From: RPQK01 sp041946865
GTDB taxonomy: Bacteria; Acidobacteriota; UBA6911; RPQK01
Direction of reading: 5' to 3'
DNA length: 17,993 bases
Assembly: GCA_041946865.1 (NCBI GenBank)
Contig: JBHGBF010000094.1
Location: 1 to 17,993 of the forward strand
Under the pieces are notes generated by a model, which saw only the letters and a list, made by a program, of their open reading frames with translations, did no database searches and was not told where the DNA came from. The first letter of the stretch is position 1; each line of letters opens with the position of its first letter. Shown piece after piece: positions 5,702 through 13,195 of this stretch. The translations under genes were made by a program, and so were the position numbers.

Positions 5702-6886
5702 TTGAATATCCCCTCAGCGACCGGGATCGTTCCAGCACCCGCCGAGTATCAATCTTCCCTCACAGCCTTGATTGGAGGGGCGCGCGCTTTCGAGAGAATC
5801 GTCCAAAGGGTACGCGAGGCGCGTGAAGAGATCGAAATCCGGATGTTTATCTGGCGCAACGACTCTGTCGGCGAGCGGATCGCCGAGGAGTTGGCCGCCG
5901 CGGCGGACCGGGGCGTCAGGATCAGGATTCGAAAAGACCTTCTCGGCAGCATTCATGAAAGGGCCGAAGAGAACCGGATGAGCTTTTTTCCGCACCGGCA
6001 GCCCTGGCACGTCTGGCTGCTCACCCAGTTGATGAAGAGGCTCTACTTCCGCCCCGTACCGCACGCGGTCCTGATCCAGCGATCCCGGCCCGCGAAGACC
6101 CATCGGCTGCTCAACCATCCGCTGGTGACCTCACAATACCAGGAGCGGCTCTGGGATCACTCCAAGGCCTATATTTTTGACCGTGAGAAGCTGATTCTAG
6201 GCGGCATGAATATCGAAGAGAAGCTGATTCGGGGCGATGTCCACGGTAAACAGTGGCGCGATTACATGATCGAGATCAGAAACCGCGCTTTCGCCGAGGC
6301 TTTCCTCGACGGGAAGTCGGTGAGCACGGATCTGAACGGCGGGACGGTCAAGCTGATTCTACATCCCGGGGACCGATATGCCGGCGAGTCTGGCATCCGC
6401 ACGGAAATCATCCAGCTGCTCCGGAAGGCGCGCCATCACGTCATCATTGAAATGGCTTATTTCGGAGACCAGGTCATTACGAGTGAGATCATCAGCGCGC
6501 AACGCCGGGGTGTTGCCGTCGAGATCGTGACCTCGGCCAGCGCGAACATCCAGTCGAGCCTCAACCTGCATATTCTCCGCCAGATCCTGGAGGAGACGAA
6601 CCACCGGGCGCGCATCTTTTTGTCGCCCAAAATGATTCACTCCAAAGTCATGCTGGTCGATGATCATCAGGTTTACCTGGGTTCAGGCAACTTTAACCGG
6701 TCGTCGATCAAGTGTGCGGAAGTGGCCGTCGTCATGGACTGCCGGGACACGGTTGCGCTCGACGAATTCCGCGCCAGCGTGCAGGAAGCGATAGCCGAAA
6801 GCACCGAGGTGCATTCGGCTCGGGATCTGCGTTTTCACCGTGTTCTCTCGATTATGCAGCAGATGCTCGCTTCCGCGCGGATTTAG
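5702..6886 (+). CDS. Cardiolipin synthase-like phospholipase D family protein
   Basis: This 394-residue protein starts at TTG 5702, with AAGGAG at 5689-5694 seven bases upstream. It carries two HxKxxxxD (HKD) motifs: H153/K155/D160 in HSKAYIFDREKLILGGMN and H313/K315/D320 in HSKVMLVDDHQVYLGSGNFN. The spacing is that of PLD-superfamily phosphatidyltransferases. IEIRMFIWRNDSVGERIAEE (45-64) is the usual beginning of the first PLD domain. There is no N-terminal membrane hairpin, so it is shorter than ClsA and closer to ClsB/ClsC-type enzymes. The expected reaction joins phosphatidylglycerol with another phospholipid or polyol at the membrane. The CDP-alcohol phosphatidyltransferase-like gene follows 67 bases later on the same strand, supporting a phospholipid head-group role. 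A different head-group acceptor cannot be excluded. Confidence 0.87.
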   Translation: MNIPSATGIVPAPAEYQSSLTALIGGARAFERIVQRVREAREEIEIRMFIWRNDSVGERIAEELAAAADRGVRIRIRKDLLGSIHERAEENRMSFFPHRQPWHVWLLTQLMKRLYFRPVPHAVLIQRSRPAKTHRLLNHPLVTSQYQERLWDHSKAYIFDREKLILGGMNIEEKLIRGDVHGKQWRDYMIEIRNRAFAEAFLDGKSVSTDLNGGTVKLILHPGDRYAGESGIRTEIIQLLRKARHHVIIEMAYFGDQVITSEIISAQRRGVAVEIVTSASANIQSSLNLHILRQILEETNHRARIFLSPKMIHSKVMLVDDHQVYLGSGNFNRSSIKCAEVAVVMDCRDTVALDEFRASVQEAIAESTEVHSARDLRFHRVLSIMQQMLASARI

Positions 6887-6953
6887 TGCTCTGTTGCGGA
6901 AAACGCGTTAATCTTCAGAGGTCCGTTAGGACCGCTACCAGGGAGAATCAGGT

Positions 6954-7691
6954 TTGAGACAGGAGAGGCTGCCGGAGTTCGGAGTCTACAGCTCCTTCGA
7001 AATCGAACTGAAGAAGAAATACACAAGATGGCGCGGCTATCCCTTCCTGCCCCTGGTATCCGTCCTGGCCTGGCTGGGAATCCGTCCCGACTGGGTCAGC
7101 TTCTCCGGCTGGGTCGCGGCACTGGTGTTGTCCCTCCTCGGCGGAACGGTCTCCTACTCCGTGCTCGCATGGATCATGCTGGCCTATATCCTGCTCGACA
7201 ACCTGGACGGGGCGCTGGCCGAAACGGTGGGAAAGAACGATTTCGGCCAGATCGTGGACAACTTCTTCGACCTGGCCTCGTTGTGGCTGATCCTCCTGCT
7301 TCTCGCCCGGCTCTCGCTCGTTCCCACCTCGTGGCTTCTTGTCTTCGGAGTCGCTTATGCCTTGATTCTGGCTGGCGGTTTTCTGGCGAATTTCAATGGG
7401 TTGAATGTTCTGATCCTGAGGGTCCGGGTGTTGGTGCTTGTGCCGTTTCTGGTCATGGGATTCGCCGGCCTCTCTGAGGCGATTCTGAGGTACGCCATCG
7501 CTCTCGGTCTTCTTCTGCAGCTGTTCAGCCTCCTGTCAATCTCCGCCTCGCTGGCGCTGCACTTCTCGCGTATTCGGATCCCGAGCCTGCTTTCACGGGT
7601 CCCGACCGGAACCCGGGTCCTTGGCGCCCTCGCTCTGCTTGTCGACCTCGTCTTGTGCACTGGATTTCTCATCATGCGGGTCCGATCATGA
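6954..7691 (+). CDS. CDP-alcohol phosphatidyltransferase-like membrane protein
   Basis: This 245-residue polytopic protein starts at TTG 6954, with GGGAG (6941-6945) upstream. Hydrophobic segments begin around residues 34, 52, 68, 108, 130, 155 and 180, with a final one near 225, consistent with six or more helices. The CDP-alcohol phosphatidyltransferase signature is at 82-106, D82xxD85G86xxA89 then G98xxxD102xxxD106, so all four metal-binding aspartates are present. The usual arginine after the alanine is glutamate (E90), and the gap to G98 is one residue shorter than the usual 8-9. The family condenses a CDP-activated lipid with an alcohol such as glycerol phosphate or inositol phosphate; the substrate here is unknown. 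It is probably co-transcribed with the cardiolipin synthase-like gene. The family call is confident; activity is less certain because of E90. Confidence 0.82.
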   Translation: MRQERLPEFGVYSSFEIELKKKYTRWRGYPFLPLVSVLAWLGIRPDWVSFSGWVAALVLSLLGGTVSYSVLAWIMLAYILLDNLDGALAETVGKNDFGQIVDNFFDLASLWLILLLLARLSLVPTSWLLVFGVAYALILAGGFLANFNGLNVLILRVRVLVLVPFLVMGFAGLSEAILRYAIALGLLLQLFSLLSISASLALHFSRIRIPSLLSRVPTGTRVLGALALLVDLVLCTGFLIMRVRS

Positions 7692-7731
7692 CCATGACAG
7701 GTTTGCATCACAGCTACGGTGAGTGAGATCC

Positions 7732-7759
7732 TTGACACGCTTTAATCTTGGAAAATACC
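7732..7759 (+). promoter_or_regulatory. Candidate promoter for the prolyl oligopeptidase gene
   Basis: A consensus -35 TTGACA lies at 7732-7737. The best -10 is AATACC at 7754-7759, 16 bases away, matching only 3 of 6 consensus positions. It would start transcription about 15 bases before the ATG at 7780, which is tight. The -35 match and the 88-base gap after the preceding gene favour some promoter here. Confidence 0.35.
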
Positions 7760-7779
7760 ATGACCCGACCGGAGGAATG

Positions 7780-9861
7780 ATGAGACTTCACACTGTCTTG
7801 CTGCTCGGGTGGGCATCGACTCTGGCAGTCGGCGCGCAGGTTTCTTCACAGGAAGAAGATCCCTACATTTGGCTCGAAGAGGTCCAGGGCGAGAAGGCGA
7901 TGGCTTGGGTCAAAGAGCAGAACCAGCGCACGGTGGCGGAGCTGGAGGCGGTGCCCGAGTTTCAGGGGAGCGTGGACCGGTTCCTGAGCATTCTGGATTC
8001 GCGCGAGAAGATTGCCTATCCCAGCCTGCGCGGGAAGTATGTCTACAACTTCTGGCAGGACACCGCGCACGTCCGGGGAATCTGGCGGCGCACCACGCTG
8101 GACGACTATTTGAAACCCCAGCCGAATTGGCAGACCCTCCTGGATATCGACGCGCTTGCCGAGGCCGAGAACGAGAACTGGGTCTACAAAGGCGCCACCT
8201 GCCTGTATCCCGAGTATCGGCATTGCATGATTTCGCTCAGCCGCGGCGGCGCAGATGCCGTGGTCCTGCGTGAATTCGACACTGAGACCAGAAGTTTTGT
8301 CCCGAACGGTTTCAGACTCCCGGAAGCGAAGTCCAGAGTCAACTGGAAGGACCAGGACACCTTGTGGGTCGGCACTGACTTCGGTCCAGGGTCACTCACC
8401 AGGTCGGGTTACCCGCGCATAGCCAAAGAGTGGAAGCGCGGCAGACCGCTCGAACAGGCCGGCACGGTCTTCGAGGGAAAACTCGAGGACGTGGCAGCCG
8501 GCGTTCAGAGCATCCATACCCCTGAAGGCCGGTACGACGTGGCGACGCGTTCGCCCGACTTCTTCAGCTCGGAAGCCTTTCTGATTCGCGAGGGCCGCCT
8601 CATAAAACTCGACATGCCCGCCGATGTGGGCGATTTCGATATCTTCAAGAAACAGATGCTCATCTCGCTGCGGAGCGACTGGAAGCCAGAAGGGACAACC
8701 TTCAAACAGGGTTCGCTTCTGGCCATCGATCTGGAACGGTTCCTGTCGGGCAAGCGGAATTTCAGGATTCTCTTTCAGCCGACTCGACGCACTTCGCTGG
8801 CTTCATTCTCGACCACTAAGGATCTCCTGCTGGTCAGCATTCTGGACAACATTGCCAGCCGGGTGTACGAGTTTCGCTTCAAAGCCGGCGAATGGCCGCA
8901 AACCGAAGTCCCGGTGCCCGGAATCGGAGCGGCGGGAGTGTCGGCGACCAGCCCGCTTTCCAATGACTATTTCCTGACCTACACCGATTTCCTGACTCCC
9001 ACCACGCTGCAGCTCGTCCGTGGCGGCGGCCCACCACAGACGGTCAAGACCATGCCGGTGTTTTTCAAGGCCGATGGACTGAAGGTCGAACAGCTGCAGG
9101 CCACGTCTGCGGACGGCACCCGGATCCCCTACTTCCTGGTCCGCCGCACCGACCTGAAGCTGAACGGGCTCAACCCGACCCTGCTGACTGGCTACGGCGG
9201 GTTCGAGGTTCCGAACCGGCCCGGCTATCGGCCGTTGGACGGCGCCGGGTGGCTGGAGAAAGGCGGGGTGTTCGCGGTCGCCAACATTCGCGGCGGGGGC
9301 GAGTTCGGACCCCGCTGGCATCAGGCGGCGCTCAAGAAGAACCGGCGCAAAGCGTACGAAGACTTCACCGCGGTCGCGCAGGATTTGATTGCTCGCAAGA
9401 TCACGAGCCCGCAACACCTTGGCATCGAAGGCGCGAGCAACGGCGGCTTGCTGGTGGGTGCCGCGTTCACCATGCGTCCCGATCTGTTCAACGCGGTTGT
9501 CTGCCAGGCGCCGTTGCTCGACATGAGGCGCTACAGCAAGCTGCTCGCCGGGGCCAGCTGGCGGGCCGAGTACGGCGACCCTGACGACCTGGACATGTGG
9601 GCCTACATCCGGACCTACTCGCCCTACCACAATCTGGCCAAAGACAAGAGGTATCCGAAGGTGCTCTTTACTACGTCCACTCGGGATGACCGGGTTCACC
9701 CGGGCCATGCCCGGAAGATGGCGGCACGCATGCTCGAACAGGGACACCCGTTCTACTTTTATGAGAACACCGAGGGCGGGCACGCAGGAGCGGCCAATAA
9801 CCGCCAGCGCGCCTATATGAGCGCTTTAGCGTACGCCTACCTCTGGAAGCAGCTGCGGTGA
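7780..9861 (+). CDS. Secreted prolyl oligopeptidase family (S9) peptidase
   Basis: The start is ATG 7780, which lies 4 bases after GGAGG (7771-7775). The adjacent ATG at 7777 is too close. The product is 693 residues. MRLHTVLLLGWASTLAVGAQ is a signal peptide, so the enzyme is periplasmic or secreted. DPYIWLEEVQGEKAMAWVKEQN is the typical N-terminus of mature prolyl endopeptidases, followed by a beta-propeller. The C-terminal alpha/beta hydrolase domain has Y472 (GYGGF, oxyanion), the nucleophile S553 in GASNGG, D636 in STRDDRVHP and H668 in EGGHAG. These positions are almost the same as in porcine prolyl oligopeptidase. The expected activity is cleavage of short peptides after proline. Family length and residues are complete. 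The gene ends 94 bases from a convergent gene. Confidence 0.93.
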   Translation: MRLHTVLLLGWASTLAVGAQVSSQEEDPYIWLEEVQGEKAMAWVKEQNQRTVAELEAVPEFQGSVDRFLSILDSREKIAYPSLRGKYVYNFWQDTAHVRGIWRRTTLDDYLKPQPNWQTLLDIDALAEAENENWVYKGATCLYPEYRHCMISLSRGGADAVVLREFDTETRSFVPNGFRLPEAKSRVNWKDQDTLWVGTDFGPGSLTRSGYPRIAKEWKRGRPLEQAGTVFEGKLEDVAAGVQSIHTPEGRYDVATRSPDFFSSEAFLIREGRLIKLDMPADVGDFDIFKKQMLISLRSDWKPEGTTFKQGSLLAIDLERFLSGKRNFRILFQPTRRTSLASFSTTKDLLLVSILDNIASRVYEFRFKAGEWPQTEVPVPGIGAAGVSATSPLSNDYFLTYTDFLTPTTLQLVRGGGPPQTVKTMPVFFKADGLKVEQLQATSADGTRIPYFLVRRTDLKLNGLNPTLLTGYGGFEVPNRPGYRPLDGAGWLEKGGVFAVANIRGGGEFGPRWHQAALKKNRRKAYEDFTAVAQDLIARKITSPQHLGIEGASNGGLLVGAAFTMRPDLFNAVVCQAPLLDMRRYSKLLAGASWRAEYGDPDDLDMWAYIRTYSPYHNLAKDKRYPKVLFTTSTRDDRVHPGHARKMAARMLEQGHPFYFYENTEGGHAGAANNRQRAYMSALAYAYLWKQLR

Positions 9862-9871
9862 GAGCGCCACG

Positions 9872-9939
9872 GCGGACGAGGTGATCAAAGTCCACTGTCA
9901 TTCGATTGTCCACATCGTCCGCTCGTCCACCTTGTCCGC
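9872..9939. terminator. Inverted repeat between convergent genes
   Basis: GCGGACGAGGTG (9872-9883) and CACCTTGTCCGC (9928-9939) pair over 12 positions with one G-U pair and a 44-base loop. The loop contains several GTCCAC/GTCCGC strings that could form alternatives. It sits exactly between the stops at 9861 and 9955, so it could end transcripts from both sides. There is no T-tract, so it is not a classic intrinsic terminator. Confidence 0.35.
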
Positions 9940-9954
9940 TGAACGCGCCCGCTG

Positions 9955-11184
9955 TTACCTCAGGCTTTTGAGCTTCGCCACAGACCCTGGATCCCGTGCC
10001 TTTTCCGGTCCTTCTCCCAGCCACTGTCTTACGAGCGCCCGAATCGCTTCCATGTCGTCACCGCCAACGCCGATGAGTGAGTAGAACTCTCTGCCCTCCA
10101 CTTGCTCATTGGGCATCTGCCAAAGGTCCATTCCCGACGGGGCGAAGTGGTTCGGGTAGATCTGAAAGGACCCTTCGTCCACCTCGTGCGACTGGGAGTT
10201 GAGCCAACCGATCGGCCAGTGATTCCAGGAGAGCGTCCCCCAACCCCATCCCCCCGTGCCCCGATCTGAGTGTTCCTTGAGACGAGTCAGTTCGTGCGGG
10301 AACCCTGAAGCGTCACCGAAAGCGATGAAGGGTGAGCCATCTGTCAGCGGCGTGACGACCACGACGCCGGCGGCGTCATCCAAACGGCGCCACTCCGGAC
10401 CGATTCGCCGAGCTGCTCCCTCGTGCACCCTGTCTGTGAACGAACCCGAATCGATCTTCTTCCACAGGACGTCGATCCTCACATTGGAAAACGCGTCCAG
10501 CCCGACAAATGACCGGCTCTCACCGGTTTTCGGATCTCGCTTAAGGACATCGAACCACAGCTTCCCGACGGGGCACAGCACAATCTGCTCGATCGGTTCA
10601 CGGGCATAACCGACCTGTTTCCCGGGCATAAGGGAGTGCATCACCTGCCGGCGCAGCACCAGCCCGTTAGGGAAGGCCCAGAAGTCCTCCACGCCGCGGT
10701 AGGCCGCCTGCCCTGATTCCATGTTGACTCCAAAGTACGTCCACCGGATCCAAACCCGAGCCGGTCCCGCCTCGATGATGTCGACGAAACTGTTCCGCTC
10801 CTTGCGGCCCTGTTCGTTGAACAGCTCTGCCCAGCCCTCGTTTCCCTCGAACATCTGGTAGCAGGCGGCGGCGCCCGAAGACATTTCCAGCCAGGGACAG
10901 TAGCTTGCTTCATGAGAGAAAACGAGTCGGTGCGGGAAGTGGCGCCAGTAGACAATGAACGCCTTTCTTGGATTGAGATCGGCGTGCGGCGGGGAAGGAA
11001 AATCACCGGAGTAGCCGCCGTAAATGTAGTCATGGGCTTCGACGGCCGCGACTCCCTGTATCTTCGAACGATCTATCTGGTCGACTGAGAGAGGGTCTGA
11101 GGCCAGAATCCGTGTGGCGACCACCCAGGCGAACAGAGCCACCCGCCGGCTCCTGAAAACCTGCTCGCCTTTACTCACCCACAT
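9955..11184 (-). CDS. Unrecognised secreted protein, last gene of the minus-strand operon
   Basis: This is a 409-residue protein of no family I can name. RSRRVALFAWVVATRILAS near the N-terminus looks like a signal peptide. ATG 11184 overlaps the upstream gene's stop by 14 bases, typical of coupled translation. An alternative GTG start at 11142 has AGGAG about 8 bases upstream and would give a short signal sequence directly, so the start is uncertain. The protein is rich in tryptophan and aromatic residues, with stretches such as GGWGWGTLSWNHWPIGWLNS, HADLNPRKAFIVYWRHFPHR and GVEDFWAFPNGLVLRRQVMH. It reads like a beta-rich extracellular protein. Its operon partners are a Tat-exported metallo-beta-lactamase-fold protein and a uroporphyrinogen decarboxylase-like protein, suggesting a role in handling the same compound. 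No catalytic motif was identified. Confidence 0.75.
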   Translation of the reverse strand: MWVSKGEQVFRSRRVALFAWVVATRILASDPLSVDQIDRSKIQGVAAVEAHDYIYGGYSGDFPSPPHADLNPRKAFIVYWRHFPHRLVFSHEASYCPWLEMSSGAAACYQMFEGNEGWAELFNEQGRKERNSFVDIIEAGPARVWIRWTYFGVNMESGQAAYRGVEDFWAFPNGLVLRRQVMHSLMPGKQVGYAREPIEQIVLCPVGKLWFDVLKRDPKTGESRSFVGLDAFSNVRIDVLWKKIDSGSFTDRVHEGAARRIGPEWRRLDDAAGVVVVTPLTDGSPFIAFGDASGFPHELTRLKEHSDRGTGGWGWGTLSWNHWPIGWLNSQSHEVDEGSFQIYPNHFAPSGMDLWQMPNEQVEGREFYSLIGVGGDDMEAIRALVRQWLGEGPEKARDPGSVAKLKSLR

Positions 11185-13150
11185 CCACCACCGCTTCGGC
11201 GATCTGGCCCAGATATTCGGCGTCGGCCATGATGTCGGCCGCTATCGCCACTCGAGGCAGCGGCGCCACCCAACCGGCCGGGATGCTCACCTGAAAAACC
11301 GACTTTCCCATTGTCCTCGCCGGGACGGACACGCGGGCGCGGGCCGGCTGCGACCGCCAGCCGTCAGGTAGCGCCAGGGCGCAGTCAATCACCATCGGCC
11401 GGCTCCGATGGTTGCGGATCCGCAGCTCCACCGGTCGGGTCTCTCCCGGCTTAAGAAGCAGCTGGTAGGGATACAAGTGCGCCCACGACGGATCCAATCC
11501 GAAATCGACATCCGGATCGGCTATGAGCCCTTCAAAGTGCGATTTCTGTTGTTTGAGCCGGTTCTCGAAGCGCGCGAGATCTGTGCGATTCAGAAGAAAC
11601 GGGCTGCCGTGTCCGGGAGCGATCACGTTCGGCTGAAAGTCGAAGATATTGCGCAGCGATTTCATGTGGCTCTCGCTGTAAACATCGTTGCGATAGATCA
11701 AGTTATGCCGAAGCCCGTCTTCCGGATTGGCCGGGGTATTAAAGAAAGCGTCGCCGGTGAAAGCCACGCGGGCGCCGTCGATGGTCGCAAACAACGCCAT
11801 CTGGTACTCGGTGTGTCCCGGCGAGTGGGCCACCGTAAACTCGAACTCCTCCCAACGGAAGCTCTCCCGGTCACGGAAAGTCCGCTCGACTTTGATCGCC
11901 TCGGGGAGAATGCAGCCGAGATTCCGGCCGCGCGGGTTTTCGAGAATGTCCTTCATGTTCTCGTAACACCAGACTTTCGTCCCGTAGTGACGGATCAGGT
12001 GGGGAATGCCGTTGATGTGGTCGTCATGCATGTGGCTGGGCATGACCAGGTCTATCGATTTTAATCCATACTGGGATTTGAGAGTGTCAATACTGTGCTC
12101 CAGAAAGCGCATGCGGTCGTGGACGTCCGCCCAGTCATTGAAGACTCGGAACGTCGTATTGCTGGCTGCGCCGTAGTCCAGGAACATGGCCTTCCCGCTA
12201 TCGCTGATGACCGCATAAAATGACGAGACGGGCAAATGATGAGCCACCAGGTGAGGCGAAATCGCGATCGGGCGATTCCGGACGATCATCGTCGGGCCTC
12301 GCCAATAGTCATACCAATCGGACAGCTTTCGAATCAGATCGTTGATCCCGGGGATGGGGTTGCTTATCGGCTCCCCGTGTGACGGGCAGACGAGATCGGG
12401 GTTCCTTTCGGCCAGCCGTGTCAGCGAATAAACCGAGAAGTCGACGCCCTCCATCCCGCCGTAATTGTACTGAAGGTCGTGCAGCGTCTGAACCTTGCCC
12501 GGTGCAAAGATCAGATCTCCCGAGAAGGCCACCGTCTTCCCGTCGATCTTGCCGACAAGGGTGATCGAACCGACCGTATGACCAGGTGTCGGGAGCACGA
12601 AGAACTCGTAAGGCCCCCAGCGAAACGTCTCGTAGTCTTGGAGAACTGCCGCCGCAGGGACATTCCGGGTCAGAGTCTTAAAGTCATTGCGGACGGAGTA
12701 CAGGTGATTGATCCGACGGTTGCGCCAGAAGTTCTCGGCCTCCTCGAACAAATGCCGCTCGTGGGCGGGTACCGCGATCGGGATGCGCTCGGCCACCGCC
12801 TTGCCGTCGCCCTGGGCCTGTTCCCGGTGGTGATGAGTGTGCAGGATCCAGGCGATTTTCGAGATACCCAGGCTGGGCGCCAGATCGAGCAGGCGTCCGG
12901 AGCCGAAATCGATCAGCAGGGCCTCGGCGCCGTTCTGGACCAGGTAGACATTGCAGGTATCCTTGAACGCATAGAGATGCTCTGAAAGCCGGACCGGCTT
13001 CCCGCCCGGCAGCATCGTCGATTCGCCTGCAGGACTTGGACTTCCCTGCTGGCCGTGGGCGACTGCTTCCCAGGCAGCCAGTCCGGCGCCCGTCTGCAGG
13101 AACCCACGACGTGACAGACCAGGCGGTCGTCTGTGGTGAGCATGACTCAT
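11171..13150 (-). CDS. Tat-exported protein with two metallo-beta-lactamase domains
   Basis: This 659-residue protein starts at ATG 13150, with GGAGG about 6 bases upstream. SRRGFLQTGAGLAAWEAVAH (13-32) is a twin-arginine signal, so it folds before export. The first metallo-beta-lactamase domain (about 52-270) has HTHHHREQ (104-111) in place of HxHxDH, losing the Asp and final His. It keeps the later ligands H191 (PGH), D212 (SGD) and H258 (SHG). The second domain (about 300-525) is canonical: H373xH375xD377H378, H446, D467 and H514. The C-terminal 130 residues, with KPGETRPVELRIRNH, look like an immunoglobulin-like sandwich. The fold suggests a zinc-dependent hydrolase on the periplasmic side; the substrate is unknown. 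The gene begins 45 bases after the uroporphyrinogen decarboxylase-like gene and overlaps the next gene by 14 bases, so the three form an operon. Confidence 0.87.
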   Translation of the reverse strand: MSHAHHRRPPGLSRRGFLQTGAGLAAWEAVAHGQQGSPSPAGESTMLPGGKPVRLSEHLYAFKDTCNVYLVQNGAEALLIDFGSGRLLDLAPSLGISKIAWILHTHHHREQAQGDGKAVAERIPIAVPAHERHLFEEAENFWRNRRINHLYSVRNDFKTLTRNVPAAAVLQDYETFRWGPYEFFVLPTPGHTVGSITLVGKIDGKTVAFSGDLIFAPGKVQTLHDLQYNYGGMEGVDFSVYSLTRLAERNPDLVCPSHGEPISNPIPGINDLIRKLSDWYDYWRGPTMIVRNRPIAISPHLVAHHLPVSSFYAVISDSGKAMFLDYGAASNTTFRVFNDWADVHDRMRFLEHSIDTLKSQYGLKSIDLVMPSHMHDDHINGIPHLIRHYGTKVWCYENMKDILENPRGRNLGCILPEAIKVERTFRDRESFRWEEFEFTVAHSPGHTEYQMALFATIDGARVAFTGDAFFNTPANPEDGLRHNLIYRNDVYSESHMKSLRNIFDFQPNVIAPGHGSPFLLNRTDLARFENRLKQQKSHFEGLIADPDVDFGLDPSWAHLYPYQLLLKPGETRPVELRIRNHRSRPMVIDCALALPDGWRSQPARARVSVPARTMGKSVFQVSIPAGWVAPLPRVAIAADIMADAEYLGQIAEAVVDVGE

Positions 13151-13173
13151 ACTTGCCTCCGCTGTTGTCTCAT

Positions 13174-13182
13174 TGGTAACAC
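13174..13182 (-). promoter_or_regulatory. GTGTTACCA motif upstream of the metallo-beta-lactamase gene
   Basis: On the minus strand GTGTTACCA ends 23 bases before the ATG at 13150. The identical 9-mer lies exactly 23 bases before the GTG chosen for the amidohydrolase (17776). Both are preceded by a run of T or A. It could be an extended -10 element (TGnTAnnA) or a binding site. The function is inferred from position. Confidence 0.4.
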
Positions 13183-13195
13183 AAAAACGATGCCG

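Noticed and set aside
8803..9783. A 326-residue minus-strand open frame
   Set aside because: Antisense to the catalytic part of the prolyl oligopeptidase, whose active-site residues are all in the plus-strand frame.
11408..12985. Two plus-strand open frames of 218 and 168 residues
   Set aside because: They are opposite the double metallo-beta-lactamase gene and have no motifs of their own.
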